Below are positions 1-9,477 of a stretch of DNA of 64,000 nucleotides, piece after piece. Every line of letters begins with the position of its first letter. The stretch's first letter is position 1. This DNA comes from GCA-003244245 sp050699595. GTDB taxonomy: Bacteria > Actinomycetota > Actinomycetes > Mycobacteriales > Pseudonocardiaceae. The notes below the pieces were generated by a model, which was not told the origin of the DNA, did no database searches, and worked only from the letters and a program-made list of their open reading frames with translations. The stretch lies in NCBI GenBank assembly GCA_050699595.1, contig JBOHFI010000020.1:1-64000 (forward strand). The letters run 5' to 3'. The position numbers were made by a program, and so were the translations under genes.

Positions 1-540
1 AGTCGCCACAACACCCCGGGCCATCAAATCACCTTACCCGGAACCAAGAAGCCAGCTCGGAGAGGTTCTGGGGCAGCGCCAAGCCCATCTCCCCAGGTCA
101 GCCCCTTAACTTAGTGGCATTGCCCCATGATGCCCCTTCCAAGACGCTGCCAAACACGCAGCCCGATCGTCGGCGGATGATGGCTGGGGTCGCCGCCGTC
201 CCTGGCTCGGTGTCCCCACGACTGCCATTCTCCGGTACGCGGCCGCCGCGTTGCTCGCGGCTCGCCGACGCGGTCCCACGGCGACCAGCCGCCTCAGAGT
301 GCGCAGGTGCGGTGGGGCGTGAGATGAGGCTGATTTGATCTTGGGTGCTCTCAGTGCGCCGAGTTCGACAACATGGCTGCTCGCAAGACCCCCAACAGCG
401 CTCCTGTCGAACTCGGCGACGGTAGAGTCGATCACAAACGACGAAATCCACCGGAGTTACACCCCAGCGAAGTTGATCATGTGGTAACGCGCCGACCTTC
501 CGGAGTCCGCTCTACCAGCCTGAGTCCACAAGGAGAAGAA
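1..540. other. Left-edge stretch without a recognisable gene
   Basis: Several short open frames exist on both strands (for example minus 106-435), but their compositions are Arg/Ala/Ser-rich and I recognise no domain. The only functional element I can support is the ribosome binding site AAGGAGAAG just before the next gene, at about 530-538. Nothing else is seen here. Confidence 0.5.
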
Positions 541-846
541 ATGCAGTTCGTGCTGCTCGGCTACGACGGCAAAGACGACGGCGCCCTCGGGCGGCGCCTC
601 GCCGTCCGAGGGCGCCACCTCGCGCTCGGGGATCGACTCGTCGCCGAAGGCGTGCTGCTGTTCGCTACGGCGATCCTCGACGCCGAGGACAAGATGATCG
701 GATCAATGCTGGTCTTGGACTTCCCATCCCGCGCCGAGTTGGACGCATGGCTTGAGATCGAGCCCTACGTCACCGGTGACGTGTGGCGAAAGATCGAAAT
801 CCTACCTGCCAAGGTCAGTCCGTCATTCCTCGGTCGACATCAGTAG
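541..846 (+). CDS. YciI-like small protein
   Basis: A 101-residue protein resembling the YciI family of small ferredoxin-fold proteins related to muconolactone isomerase and dimeric alpha-beta barrels. The N-terminus MQFVLLGYDGKD is the first beta strand; a central segment VLDFPSRAELDAWL and the tail TGDVWRKIEILP follow the order typical of YciI proteins, in which a phrase like 'SRAE...WL...P' precedes a conserved strand. An upstream in-frame extension to 373 is open, but ATG 541 sits 2-3 bases after a strong AAGGAGAAG and matches the family start, so it was preferred. YciI proteins are often of unknown substrate; some act as small hydrolases or accessory subunits. It stands alone, convergent with the adenosine deaminase gene that ends 22 bases downstream on the other strand. 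Confidence 0.75.
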   Translation: MQFVLLGYDGKDDGALGRRLAVRGRHLALGDRLVAEGVLLFATAILDAEDKMIGSMLVLDFPSRAELDAWLEIEPYVTGDVWRKIEILPAKVSPSFLGRHQ

Positions 847-867
847 AAGCATCGCGATGTTCCTGTC

Positions 868-2442
868 TCAGCCTTGGTGCTGGTTTTCGAAATTGGTGAA
901 CGCGGCTTCCTGTCTCCACTCCGCAGCAGCTTTGGGGCTGGCATCGAGCAACCGCTGGCATGTCTGGCTGGGTCTCGGTTGGCCGAGCTGGTCGCTGGCA
1001 CAAGCAGCGGTCGCCCGGAAGTCGTCAGGCGAGATCCACAGGCTGGCTCCTTGGAGGAAGCCGTGGTCGAGCGCGGCGCGAGCCATGGTCTTGAGGTCCT
1101 GGTAGCCCAGGTGGTAAGTGGTCACCGCCTGCTCGTACTCGTGCGTGAGATCAGTGCGCTCGATGCCCTCGTCGTCGGTGACCAGAGCCACCGGCACGCC
1201 GAACTGGCGATACCGCAGGAAGGGATGCCGCTGGCCAGACACCTGCAGGATCTGGCGGTTACTGGTGAGCGCGATCTCCACCAGGACGTGACTGGCGGCC
1301 ATGGTAGACATCAGCTCGTCAGGGCGGTCCTCGCCTGCGACATCGACACCGTGGCCAATGCGCTCCGCGTGCGCCGTGGTCACCGCGTCGCGGATGTGGA
1401 AGCGCAGATCCTCGGGCGACGCGAGGCCAGGCACCAGTTCGCCGGCGTGCAGGGTGATGTGCACACCGGGATACAGCCCGTGCAGAAAGCCGATCATCTG
1501 CATGTGCAGGCGGTAGTCGCGCAGCGCCACGGGGTCGTCCTCGGGTGCGACGATGTTGACGCCAACGTACCGGGGATCGTGCGCGGCCAGCTCCATGTCC
1601 AGCAGCAGCTGGGCGAACACGGCCTGCGGGGCCTGGGTGCGGACGATCTGGGTGAGGAACCGCACCGGCAGGGTGCACGCCGGATCAGCCGGCACGGGGT
1701 CGGCCAGCCCCGTGTCGCAGTGCAACAGCGCGCGGAATTGCACAAAATCGGTGTCGGTATCCGCGCGGGCGGCCGCGACGATCTTGTCCATGGCACCACC
1801 CGCAAGCAACCGCTCCCGCATTCGACTCAGGTCAGAGTCGAAACCGACCTGCTTGGCCAGCGCCCCGACGGCACCGGAATTGTCTGCTGACCATCGTCTC
1901 CAGGTAGAACTCGTGCTCAGCCGCCGCGCGCTGGGCGTCCTCGGCGAGCATCGCGCCCTTGTGCGACGTGGCGGCGCCGAACTTGTCGAACGCCGTGAAG
2001 AAATGATTGTGGCCGGATTCCGGACCCGTGAAGTCCTGCATCGACCAGGCGTCAAGCACCTGGGTGAAAAACTTCTTGTCGCCCGCAGTGTCGCTGGCGG
2101 GCCGCTGGTTCGCCCGCACGGCGCCGGGGAGGCCACCACGGTCACGGTGTCGATGCACAACCCGTCGCTCACCGCGAAACGGATCAACGTCTCCGTCGAG
2201 ACCGCCCCTGACAGGTGGTTGTGCAGGTCCCCTCCCTTGGGCAGCTCCCGCACGAAATCATGGAGGCGAGCGGGGTCGTCACGAATCGAATCCAGGAAAC
2301 GTGCGGCGCGAGCAACGTTGTTCCCGCCAGGCTCAGCCGCCGGCTTCGCGCACCCCCCGGCGAGAACTAGCGTCGCCGTGAGCACGACGGCCAGCAGCCG
2401 ACCGCCGACCACGGTGACTTGTCTGAGCATGAGCGCAACCAT
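868..2442 (-). CDS. Lipoprotein adenosine deaminase-like protein with a pair of compensating frameshifts
   Basis: Extracytoplasmic member of the adenosine/AMP deaminase superfamily (adenosine to inosine, zinc hydrolase). The first 35 residues form a lipoprotein signal ending in the lipobox LAGGC. Metal and active-site motifs are present: GGDLHNHLSG near residue 70, ITLHAGEL, ERIGHGVDV and VTDDEGIE. Length, 524 residues, fits the secreted actinomycete type. The stretch between about residues 105 and 190 is Arg/Ser-rich nonsense in this frame, while another minus frame over 1885-2125 reads sensible family-like sequence (DKKFFTQVLDAWSMQDF, GHNHFFTAFDKFG). So the frame slips near 2111-2118 and returns near 1878-1890. 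This is either sequencing error or a gene with about 80 scrambled residues. ATG 2442 follows AGAGGGG; ATG 2430 is an alternative. Confidence 0.8.
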   Translation of the reverse strand: MVALMLRQVTVVGGRLLAVVLTATLVLAGGCAKPAAEPGGNNVARAARFLDSIRDDPARLHDFVRELPKGGDLHNHLSGAVSTETLIRFAVSDGLCIDTVTVVASPAPCGRTSGPPATLRATRSFSPRCLTPGRCRTSRVRNPATIISSRRSTSSAPPRRTRARCSPRTPSARRLSTSSTWRRWSADNSGAVGALAKQVGFDSDLSRMRERLLAGGAMDKIVAAARADTDTDFVQFRALLHCDTGLADPVPADPACTLPVRFLTQIVRTQAPQAVFAQLLLDMELAAHDPRYVGVNIVAPEDDPVALRDYRLHMQMIGFLHGLYPGVHITLHAGELVPGLASPEDLRFHIRDAVTTAHAERIGHGVDVAGEDRPDELMSTMAASHVLVEIALTSNRQILQVSGQRHPFLRYRQFGVPVALVTDDEGIERTDLTHEYEQAVTTYHLGYQDLKTMARAALDHGFLQGASLWISPDDFRATAACASDQLGQPRPSQTCQRLLDASPKAAAEWRQEAAFTNFENQHQG

Positions 2443-2484
2443 GAATTTCCCCTCTGCGCGGTCGGGACGCCCTCCGACACACCC

Positions 2485-4176
2485 TCAGACGGTGTCGATG
2501 GGCGCGATGGTGCTGGGTGCCGGCAGCAGCAGTTCAGTGTTGCGGTCGAGGATCGATCCGCGATGGGCGTCCATGGTAGTGCCGGTACGGTACTGCCAGT
2601 CGTTGGCGGCGAGCTCGCGCGACAGGGAGCTCAGCGTGTCGAGCGTGTCAAGCCGGCCATCGCCGCGCGCGGCGGGGGCTGCCGTGTCGATGACGGTGGT
2701 GATGATCGAGACAGTGCCGTCGGTGTTGTCTATCAGTTCGATCAGGCGGGCTTGCTGGGGCCAGTCGATGTGGGAGGCGGTGGTGATCTCCCAGAATCCG
2801 CCGCCCGTCTTGCCGCCGGGTGGCCGGGGGTGGGCGGTAATCGTGTTGATGTGGGTATGTCCGTTGACCCAGGCCACCACGTTGGGAAAGCGCAGCAGCA
2901 GGTCCCGGACGTGGTTACCAAGGACGCGCGGGTGCTCCAGTGGCGCCAGCCAGTTGTTCATAGTGGCGGCGGTGTGGTGGCTGAACACCAGGAAGATCCG
3001 ATCGGTGCCGGCCGCGAGCTCGTCTTCCAGCCAGGCGAACTGAGTCCGGTCCAGCGAGCCGTTGGCGCCGCCATACGGGTTGACCGTGTCCAGCACCAAG
3101 CAGCGCACGATCCCTATGTCAAATCGGTAATAGGCGGTACCGTTCGCCGCATTGTCGGCGCTGAATCCGTGGCCGACCGGACTTCCTCGGGTCGTGAAGT
3201 GCTGCCGAATCGTCTCAGTGCGGTCGACCAGCCGCCGACGAGCGTCCGGTGTGACCTTGCGCACCAGGCCCTGGCGCAGCAAGCGGATCGCCCCCGGGTC
3301 CGCGCGCAGCAGGCCCGCCGCCAAGCGCAGCACCGAGGTCCCGGTGGGAAGCTCGATCACTTTCTCGTCCCCGGTCGCCCATTCGGACGTCTCAGGCAGG
3401 TGCGGAATGTTGCCCTGAATCAGGGCGTCATGGTTACCGTACGCGGCATACCAGGGGATGCCCAGGCCGGCCGCCTGGAACGAGCGGCGCGCCGCATCCA
3501 GCAACCCGGGAATGGTCGGAAATCCGTAGCGTGCCCTCGGCACGTCCTCGACCACTCCGGGTGGGATGCCGTCGGGGTGCCAGTAGTGCACATCGTAGTG
3601 CGCCGCGTCGGCCACCCCTTCATACCGGTCGGGGTCGCCGGAGTCCGGTGCGACGAGGCCGCCGTCGAGGACGTCAATGTACCAGCGCAGCTCGTTGTAC
3701 TGGGAATTGTCGCAGTTATCACCGGTCGCCACCGCGCAGGCGAGCGGAAGCCCCGACACCGGGCCGACGCCGATCTCGTTGATCCTGCGCACCATCGCGT
3801 CAGCGACCTGCACGCTGAGCATCTCCTGCGGCCGGTAACTGCCCTGCATGTGCACCCACGTGGCCAACAGCGAGCCTGGATCGACATGCCGATCCAGGAA
3901 TTCCACCCGCGCTGGGGACTGCGGATCCACCAGGTGGATGTCGGTGAGATGCGCAAACGCAATCAGCCCGCGGCGCCCGCCGCGGCGCGTCACCTCATCG
4001 CTGGCCGGACACAGCTCCGCACGCCGTACATGCGGCTCGCCCGGCCCGACCACGATCGGCTGGTACCCACCGTCACCGGGCTGGCCCCGCAGCAGCGTCT
4101 GCTCAACGGTGGTGCCACCGGCCGAGGCCGCACCATGCACTGATCGAAGGAACTGCTCCGGCCGCCGTCCTGCCAC
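2485..4176 (-). CDS. Calcineurin-type metallophosphoesterase
   Basis: A 563-residue two-metal phosphoesterase of the actinobacterial type often annotated as a TIGR03767-like family. The five phosphoesterase motifs can be read in order: FAHLTDIHLVD (D-x-H), VATGDNCDN (GD), AYGNHDALIQG (GNH[D/E]), FSHHTAA (H) and WVNGHTHIN (GHTH). The N-terminus GGTTVEQTLLRG and the phrase QSPARVEFLDR are also familiar from this family. The open frame runs up to 4560, but that would overlap the divergent peptidase gene; GTG 4176 is preceded at 5 bases by GGAGG (4182-4186), so it is used here. No signal peptide is seen with this start. Substrate is unknown; family members act on phosphoesters. Confidence 0.82.
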   Translation of the reverse strand: MAGRRPEQFLRSVHGAASAGGTTVEQTLLRGQPGDGGYQPIVVGPGEPHVRRAELCPASDEVTRRGGRRGLIAFAHLTDIHLVDPQSPARVEFLDRHVDPGSLLATWVHMQGSYRPQEMLSVQVADAMVRRINEIGVGPVSGLPLACAVATGDNCDNSQYNELRWYIDVLDGGLVAPDSGDPDRYEGVADAAHYDVHYWHPDGIPPGVVEDVPRARYGFPTIPGLLDAARRSFQAAGLGIPWYAAYGNHDALIQGNIPHLPETSEWATGDEKVIELPTGTSVLRLAAGLLRADPGAIRLLRQGLVRKVTPDARRRLVDRTETIRQHFTTRGSPVGHGFSADNAANGTAYYRFDIGIVRCLVLDTVNPYGGANGSLDRTQFAWLEDELAAGTDRIFLVFSHHTAATMNNWLAPLEHPRVLGNHVRDLLLRFPNVVAWVNGHTHINTITAHPRPPGGKTGGGFWEITTASHIDWPQQARLIELIDNTDGTVSIITTVIDTAAPAARGDGRLDTLDTLSSLSRELAANDWQYRTGTTMDAHRGSILDRNTELLLPAPSTIAPIDTV

Positions 4177-4504
4177 CCTGGCCTCCCCCACACTGTGACA
4201 CCGCCTTGAGGACACCGCCTTGAGAGCGTTCGCTCGAACATAGCGCGAAGTGCCCTTCCGGTCACCGTCCGATGACGGGAACGTACGCGCCCAACACGGC
4301 AACGACACGTACGGGCACAGCCGCTCGACACTGGCCGAACCCACCGACCCAGACCCACCCGCCTGCGCACCGCAGCTCGCGCCTACCAAGCCGCCTTCCG
4401 GTCTGTGGCCGGGGCAGACAGGGCGCGACGTTCGGCTAAACCAAGGTGCACGCCGCCCGTGATCGAGATAGCATGATCGGATATCACCATGGTATGAACC
4501 GAGG

Positions 4505-5923
4505 ATGCTGAGAACCTCGGTGATGGCCTGCGTCGGTGTGTTGGCCTTAGCAGGTTGCATGTCCGCTGCCCCACCACCGGCGGCGCAGACAGACCGGGCA
4601 GCGTTCCGCGAACTCTATCAGGAATTGGTGGAGACCAACACCACCGCCTCGGCCGGCGATTGCACCCTGGCCGCGCAGAGAATGGCTGGCCACCTGACGA
4701 AGGCCGGTATTCCGGACAATGACATCAACGTCTTCGTTCCGCCGAGCCACCCGAAGGACGGCGGCTTGATCGCTACCCTGCACGGAACCGAACCAGCGAG
4801 CAAGGCGATCCTGTTGCTGGCCCATATCGATGTGGTCGAGGCCAAGGTGGAGGACTGGGGCCGCGATCCGTTCAAACTGGTCGAGGATAACGAATACTTC
4901 ACCGCTCGCGGCGCCAATGACGACAAGGCCATGGCCGCGATCTGGATCGACAGTCTGATTCGCTACCACGCGGAGGGATTCAAACCCAAACGCGATATCA
5001 AGGTTGTGCTGACATGCGGCGAGGAAGGCGCCGCGCAAGTTAATGGCGCCGAGTGGCTGATGCGGAACCACCGTGATTGGATCGACGCCGCTTTTGCCCT
5101 CAACGAAGGGGCCAGCGGCACGTTGGATGATCAGAATAACCGGGTATTCTTGGAAATTCAGGCCGGCGAAAAAATTCCTCAGGATTTCAAGCTGAAAACC
5201 ACGGATCCCGGTGGGCACAGCTCGCAACCTGGGCCGGTCAACGCCATCCAAACTCTCAGCGCCGCACTGGCCCGGCTCAATGCGTTCACTTTTCCGGTGC
5301 AGCTCAATGAAGTAACCCGAGCTTATTTCGATCGACGGAGCGAGCTGGCCGGCGGCACCAGCGGTCAAGCCATGAAGGCGTTGGTCAGCAACCCGAACGA
5401 CACCGCGGCGGCAGCGACCCTGTCGACGACACCGCTCTACAACGCGATGATGCGCACCACCTGCGTGGTCACCAAGATTCAGGGTGGACACGCCGCGAAT
5501 GCTTTGCCGCAACAAGCCCAAGCAAATGTTAACTGCCGAATCTTTCCCGGCACGCCGGGCGCCGAGGTGCGCCAGACCCTGGTCAACGTCGTGAACGACC
5601 CCAAGATCACGGTAGAACCGGTTAAACCGTACACCTCGGCCGCACCGGTGCCTCCCTTGTCGGAGGCAATCCTCGGGCCCGTCCGGGAAGTGTCGTCGAA
5701 GATGTGGCCGCACGTCCCGCTGCTACCGACCATGGCAGTGGGAGCTACCGATGGTAGATATCTTAACCGGGGAGGTATCCCCACCTACGGCTTGAGTGGC
5801 AGATTCTTCCGCCCCGGCGACGACCATAACCACGGTCTCAACGAACGAATCTCGGTCCGTTCGCTCTACGAGGCCCGTGACTTCCTCTACGAGGTAACGA
5901 AGCTGTACACCAACGCCTCGTGA
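4505..5923 (+). CDS. M20-family metallopeptidase, lipoprotein
   Basis: A 472-residue zinc peptidase of the M20 (ArgE/DapE/carboxypeptidase) family, predicted to be membrane-anchored outside the cytoplasm by a short signal with lipobox ALAGC near residue 18. Metal-site motifs: ILLLAHIDVV (His), GANDDKAMAA (bridging Asp), LTCGEEGAA (Glu-Glu pair), and the late histidine in RPGDDHNHGLNE. The lid or dimerisation domain starts near DPGGHSSQPGP. Such enzymes release C-terminal or dipeptide-bound residues. It is divergent from the metallophosphoesterase gene; the 328-base interval carries both start regions. ATG 4505 has a weak CGAGG directly before it, and the signal peptide supports this start. 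Confidence 0.88.
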   Translation: MLRTSVMACVGVLALAGCMSAAPPPAAQTDRAAFRELYQELVETNTTASAGDCTLAAQRMAGHLTKAGIPDNDINVFVPPSHPKDGGLIATLHGTEPASKAILLLAHIDVVEAKVEDWGRDPFKLVEDNEYFTARGANDDKAMAAIWIDSLIRYHAEGFKPKRDIKVVLTCGEEGAAQVNGAEWLMRNHRDWIDAAFALNEGASGTLDDQNNRVFLEIQAGEKIPQDFKLKTTDPGGHSSQPGPVNAIQTLSAALARLNAFTFPVQLNEVTRAYFDRRSELAGGTSGQAMKALVSNPNDTAAAATLSTTPLYNAMMRTTCVVTKIQGGHAANALPQQAQANVNCRIFPGTPGAEVRQTLVNVVNDPKITVEPVKPYTSAAPVPPLSEAILGPVREVSSKMWPHVPLLPTMAVGATDGRYLNRGGIPTYGLSGRFFRPGDDHNHGLNERISVRSLYEARDFLYEVTKLYTNAS

Positions 5924-6110
5924 ACCGGCGTGTCACGCCAGGCCAAGGAGCGGGACCTGCACGAAAGTGCACTGGAGTCGGGTGCGCCGTACCCGAGACC
6001 AGGGGCCAAGCACGCCTGAACGGAGCACCCATCGCCGATCGTCGCACTCGGTGCGATCTACAGTTTGCGCAATGCCGCGCCGCTACAACGAAACCGCAGA
6101 TCAAATGCTG

Positions 6111-6186
6111 TGGTGGAGCTGACGGGACTCGAACCCGTGACCCCCGCACTGCCAGTGCGGTGCGCTACCAGCTGCGCTACAGCCCC
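6111..6186 (-). tRNA. tRNA-Ala (anticodon GGC)
   Basis: A full 76-base cloverleaf on the minus strand with encoded CCA. The acceptor arm GGGGCTG pairs with CAGCTCC and includes the G3-U70 wobble that identifies alanine tRNAs. The anticodon loop holds GGC within the stem CGCAC/GTGCG, and the T-loop is TTCGAGT within ACGGG/CCCGT. Confidence 0.97.
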
Positions 6187-6262
6187 TCAGCAATCACCAC
6201 AGCTCGGCCGCGGCGCGTGGACAACCGTACACCAGGCCGGCGATGATCCCGAACAGGACCCC

Positions 6263-6288
6263 CGCTCAGCGTCGAGTGCCGCTGAGCG
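6263..6288 (-). terminator. Hairpin at the 3' end of the DsbA-like gene
   Basis: A perfect 9-base inverted repeat, CGCTCAGCG / CGCTGAGCG, with an 8-base loop that overlaps the stop codon of the thioredoxin-fold gene. There is no T-run, as is common for actinomycete terminators. Orientation is inferred from the gene it ends. Confidence 0.45.
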
Positions 6289-7075
6289 CCTGGTCCAACC
6301 AACCCGTGTCAGTGATCTTAATGAGCGAGCCGTTCACCAGAACACTCGGAGTGCCGAACTGGTGCTCGGGGCTCAGCCCGCTGATGTACCGGCTGGCAGC
6401 CTGAGTGTCGGCGGCGACGCGCTGCTGCGCACCAGTCTGCACACATCCCTCGAAGCCGCCGCCCGCGCCCAGGGAGCGGCCGAGCTGCACGAGCTGGGCG
6501 CTGGTCCACCCCTGGCCCCCCTCAGGCGGCTGGGTGGCGTACAGACTGTCGTGGAAGCGGGGGAAGATGCCGGACTGGGTGGCACAGAGCGTCGCGCCGG
6601 CGGCCAGCGTGGAGTACCCCGCCGGGACCGAGCGATCGTCGAGAATGGCGACCGGGTGGTACACCACCTTGGCCTTGCCGTCCGCGGCGGCTTGCGCGAG
6701 CCGGGGATGGTAGAGCTTTTCGAACTGCCCGCAGACCGGGCACATGAAGTCCTCGTAGATGTCGATGGTCACCGGCGCCTGGGGGTTTCCGGTGACGATG
6801 GTGTCGCCCTGCGCGGCCACCCGGTACTCCACCCCGGCGGCGGCGACGGGGATCGCCGGCCCGAGGGGACCGGTCTTGTTACGGCTCTGCACCAGAAGCC
6901 CGACCCCGACGACAATGATGAGTACCACGACGATGGCGACCCCCGCGATCACCTCTCGGCTGCCTCTACCACCGCCTCCGCGGGCCGCCGTCACCGCCTG
7001 CGCAGCCTGGCGCTTGCGCTTGTCCTGGGTCCGTTCGGCGCCGACCACGACACGTCCTCCCTGTTCTGCGTTCAT
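6266..7075 (-). CDS. DsbA-like thioredoxin-fold protein, membrane-anchored
   Basis: A 269-residue protein with a basic, Gln/Ala-rich cytoplasmic tail, one transmembrane helix at about residues 42-62 and an extracytoplasmic thioredoxin fold of the DsbA/DSBA-like (Thioredoxin_4) type. The active site is CPVC in the phrase YEDFMCPVCGQFEKLY, and the cis-proline loop is GTPSVLVNG. This is the layout of actinobacterial disulfide oxidoreductases that act on secreted proteins. Its start overlaps the stop of the upstream MauE-like gene by four bases (ATGA at 7072-7075), so the two are translationally coupled. The partner probably passes electrons between the membrane and this CxxC protein. Confidence 0.9.
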   Translation of the reverse strand: MNAEQGGRVVVGAERTQDKRKRQAAQAVTAARGGGGRGSREVIAGVAIVVVLIIVVGVGLLVQSRNKTGPLGPAIPVAAAGVEYRVAAQGDTIVTGNPQAPVTIDIYEDFMCPVCGQFEKLYHPRLAQAAADGKAKVVYHPVAILDDRSVPAGYSTLAAGATLCATQSGIFPRFHDSLYATQPPEGGQGWTSAQLVQLGRSLGAGGGFEGCVQTGAQQRVAADTQAASRYISGLSPEHQFGTPSVLVNGSLIKITDTGWLDQALSGTRR

Positions 7076-7584
7076 ATAGCCGGAGTCCCGGCTGTGTCAC
7101 GCCGTGCGCCCGGATCCGCGCGCAGCCACCCATCGACGCTGAGTGCCGTCCGGGGCAGCACCAGAAGCCACAGCGCGAGCAACAATATTCCGGCGTCGCG
7201 GGCCAGCTCCTGCGGATAGCGCGTATCGCCCTTGGCCACCGCCCCGCCGCCGCCGAAACAGCCGCAGTCGATGGAGAGTCCACGCGCCCAGGCCTGCACC
7301 ACCGCAGTCATCAGCACCAACAGCAGCACCGCCGAGGCGAGGGCGACCCACCGAGTCAACGCGCCCGCCAACAGCAGGGTTCCCACTGCCAGTTCCACGA
7401 GCGGCAACGCGGTGGCGACCGGCCCGACCAGGCTCGATGGCAACACCTGGTAGGCGATCACCGCGATCCTGGTCTGCGCCGGGTCGACCGCCTTGAGCGC
7501 CCCCGAGACCAGAAACACCGCAGCCAGCCCCAGTCGCGCCACAGTGCTCAGCCCAGCGGCGAGGGGGCGGGACAAACGCGGCAC
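7072..7584 (-). CDS. MauE/DoxX-family redox membrane protein
   Basis: About 170 residues with four transmembrane helices, starting at GLSTVARLGLAAVFLVSG and including SGALKAVDP, the signature opening of MauE-like proteins. The pair CGC in the phrase SIDCGCFGGG is the conserved cysteine motif of this family, which supports thiol-disulfide exchange with periplasmic partners, here the coupled CPVC protein. The frame is open to 7743, but that extension overlaps the divergent VIT1 gene and has poor family-like sequence. GTG 7584 is my best start, though no clear ribosome binding site precedes it and GTG 7632 is possible. Confidence 0.8.
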   Translation of the reverse strand: MPRLSRPLAAGLSTVARLGLAAVFLVSGALKAVDPAQTRIAVIAYQVLPSSLVGPVATALPLVELAVGTLLLAGALTRWVALASAVLLLVLMTAVVQAWARGLSIDCGCFGGGGAVAKGDTRYPQELARDAGILLLALWLLVLPRTALSVDGWLRADPGARRDTAGTPAI

Positions 7585-7701
7585 CGTAGCAGCGTAGACC
7601 AGTCGCTCGCCAGGCCAGGCGAGCCTGACCACGGCGAGACGAACCCGGCCCTGCGGGGTCCGTACCGTGGTGGCGAGGGCGTCGCTGAGGTGCGGTGATG
7701 A

Positions 7702-8415
7702 ATGATGGCCGGCGAGCCGGGTCACGAGGTCGGGCACGTCCACCGAGACGTATCCGGAGGGTGGCTACGACCGGCCGTGTTCGGCGCGATGGACGGTCTG
7801 GTGACCAACATCGCGCTGATCGCGGGAGTGGGCGGCAGCGGGGCGGGCGCCCACCTGATCGTGCTGACCGGGATGGCCGGGCTGGTGGCGGGCGCGTTCT
7901 CGATGGCGCTGGGAGAGTACGCGTCGGTGGAGACACAGAACGACTCGGTGCGCGCCGAGGTCCAGGTCGAACGCGACGAGCTGAGCCGGCACCCGAGCGC
8001 GGAGCAGGCCGAGCTGGTCGCCTCATTCCTGCGGATGGGTCTGACCCGCGAGACCGCGCGGTGGGTAGCACAGGAGGTGCACGCCAACCCGTCGCTGACC
8101 CTGCGGGTGCACATCAACCAGGAGCTCGGCGTGAACCCCGACGAGCAGCCCTCCCCGTGGGTGGCCGCCGGCTCGTCGTTGCTCTGCTTCGCGATCGGCG
8201 CGCTGGTTCCGCTCATCCCGTACCTGCTCGGTTTCACCTCGTTGATCGCGGGTCTCGTCGTCGGCGCGGGTGGGCTGTTTCTGGCTGGTGGGCTCGCGGC
8301 CCGATTCACCACTCGTTCGTGGTGGCGCGGCGGACTGCGCCAGGTGGGGTTCGGCGTGATCGCTGCGGTAGCGACCTACCTGGTCGGCACACTGATCGGG
8401 ATCGGCGCGGTGTGA
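7702..8415 (+). CDS. VIT1/CCC1-family iron/manganese transporter
   Basis: A 237-residue membrane protein of the vacuolar iron transporter family, which exports or sequesters Fe2+/Mn2+. Diagnostic motifs are the opening helix FGAMDGLVTNIALIAG, the second helix GAFSMALGEYASVETQ and the cytoplasmic metal-binding segment with repeated Glu residues (ETARWVAQEVHAN), followed by three C-terminal helices. Length fits bacterial members. ATG 7702 or ATG 7705 may start; GAGG lies about 11 bases upstream. It is divergent from the MauE-like gene, with the start regions very close together. Confidence 0.9.
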   Translation: MMAGEPGHEVGHVHRDVSGGWLRPAVFGAMDGLVTNIALIAGVGGSGAGAHLIVLTGMAGLVAGAFSMALGEYASVETQNDSVRAEVQVERDELSRHPSAEQAELVASFLRMGLTRETARWVAQEVHANPSLTLRVHINQELGVNPDEQPSPWVAAGSSLLCFAIGALVPLIPYLLGFTSLIAGLVVGAGGLFLAGGLAARFTTRSWWRGGLRQVGFGVIAAVATYLVGTLIGIGAV

Positions 8416-8645
8416 GTATCGCTCCTCGGACACGCACTCTGAGCACTGAGAACGGCTCGCAGCCGAACGGAGTAGGACACTGCAGCATGTGGAGCAGTTC
8501 CTGATCTCCTGCCGCGAGCAGAGGACCGATGGGCGCTGCCGCGCGGCCAGGGTTCTCAGATCTCGACGAGGTACCCACTCGTCTTCGTAGGGTCGATCCT
8601 GCTCGCGCGTCATGACAGGCGGTTTCCCACATCATTTCGGGGAAA

Positions 8646-9416
8646 GTGAAGAAGATGAAGAAACTTCCGCAGATCACCCTGCTCTTCTGGGTCATGAAGA
8701 TCGCCGCCACCACCCTCGGCGAGACCGGCGGGGACCTGCTCGCCCAGACCCTGAACATCGGTTACGCAGTCAGCTCACTGCTCTTCATCGGACTGTTCCT
8801 GGTCAGCCTCGTGACCCAACTGAAGGCGACGAATTTCCATCCGGCGCTGTACTGGACGGTCATCGTCGCGACGAGTACGGCCGGCACGACCATGTCGGAC
8901 TTCATCAACCGCTCCGCAGGGCTCGGTTACGCCAAAGGTGCCCTGGTCCTGATCACCTGCCTCGCCATCGTGTTCGCCGTCTGGCGCTACAGCGGGCAGA
9001 CCTTCTCCGTCGAGCGGATCAGCACCTTCCGGGGCGAACTGCTCTACTGGATCGCGATCCTGTTCTCCAATACCCTGGGTACTTCGCTGGGTGATTTCCT
9101 GGCCGACAGCTCAGGCCTCGGTTACGCGGGGGGTGCCTTGGTGATCACTAGCACGATGGCACTGATCCTCGCCGCCCACTACTTCACCCGGATCTCGGCC
9201 ACGTTGCTGTTCTGGATGGCCTTCGTTCTCACCCGCCCACTCGGGGCGACCGTGGGAGACTTCTTCAGCAAACCCCTCGAGAAGGGCGGACTGAACCTGG
9301 GTACGGTGGGCTCCTCCGCCGCCCTGACCGCAATACTCTTGGCACTGATCGGATACACTCTCACCACACAGCGGAAGCCGGCGCGACAGCCGGTCCATGC
9401 CCTCGAAGAAATCTGA
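8646..9416 (+). CDS. Membrane protein with four DUF347-type repeats
   Basis: A 256-residue polytopic protein resembling COG4705 membrane proteins built from tandem DUF347 repeats. Four related units can be read: TTLGETGGDLLA, STAGTTMSDFIN, NTLGTSLGDFLADSSGLGY and RPLGATVGDFFSKP, each with a G(D) or SDF core followed by a GY/GL helix. The substrate is unknown. GTG 8646 follows GGGG; ATG 8655 is an alternative start. It lies 230 bases after the VIT1-like gene; that gap shows no gene. Confidence 0.75.
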   Translation: MKKMKKLPQITLLFWVMKIAATTLGETGGDLLAQTLNIGYAVSSLLFIGLFLVSLVTQLKATNFHPALYWTVIVATSTAGTTMSDFINRSAGLGYAKGALVLITCLAIVFAVWRYSGQTFSVERISTFRGELLYWIAILFSNTLGTSLGDFLADSSGLGYAGGALVITSTMALILAAHYFTRISATLLFWMAFVLTRPLGATVGDFFSKPLEKGGLNLGTVGSSAALTAILLALIGYTLTTQRKPARQPVHALEEI

Positions 9417-9477
9417 CGACGTGCAGTGCGGGGGCGAACCCCCGCCTCACCGACCGGATGGCAGTGTGGGGATCGTG

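Noticed and set aside
2419..4143. A 574-codon plus-strand frame opposite the metallophosphoesterase
   Set aside because: Antisense shadow; the minus strand shows all five phosphoesterase motifs.
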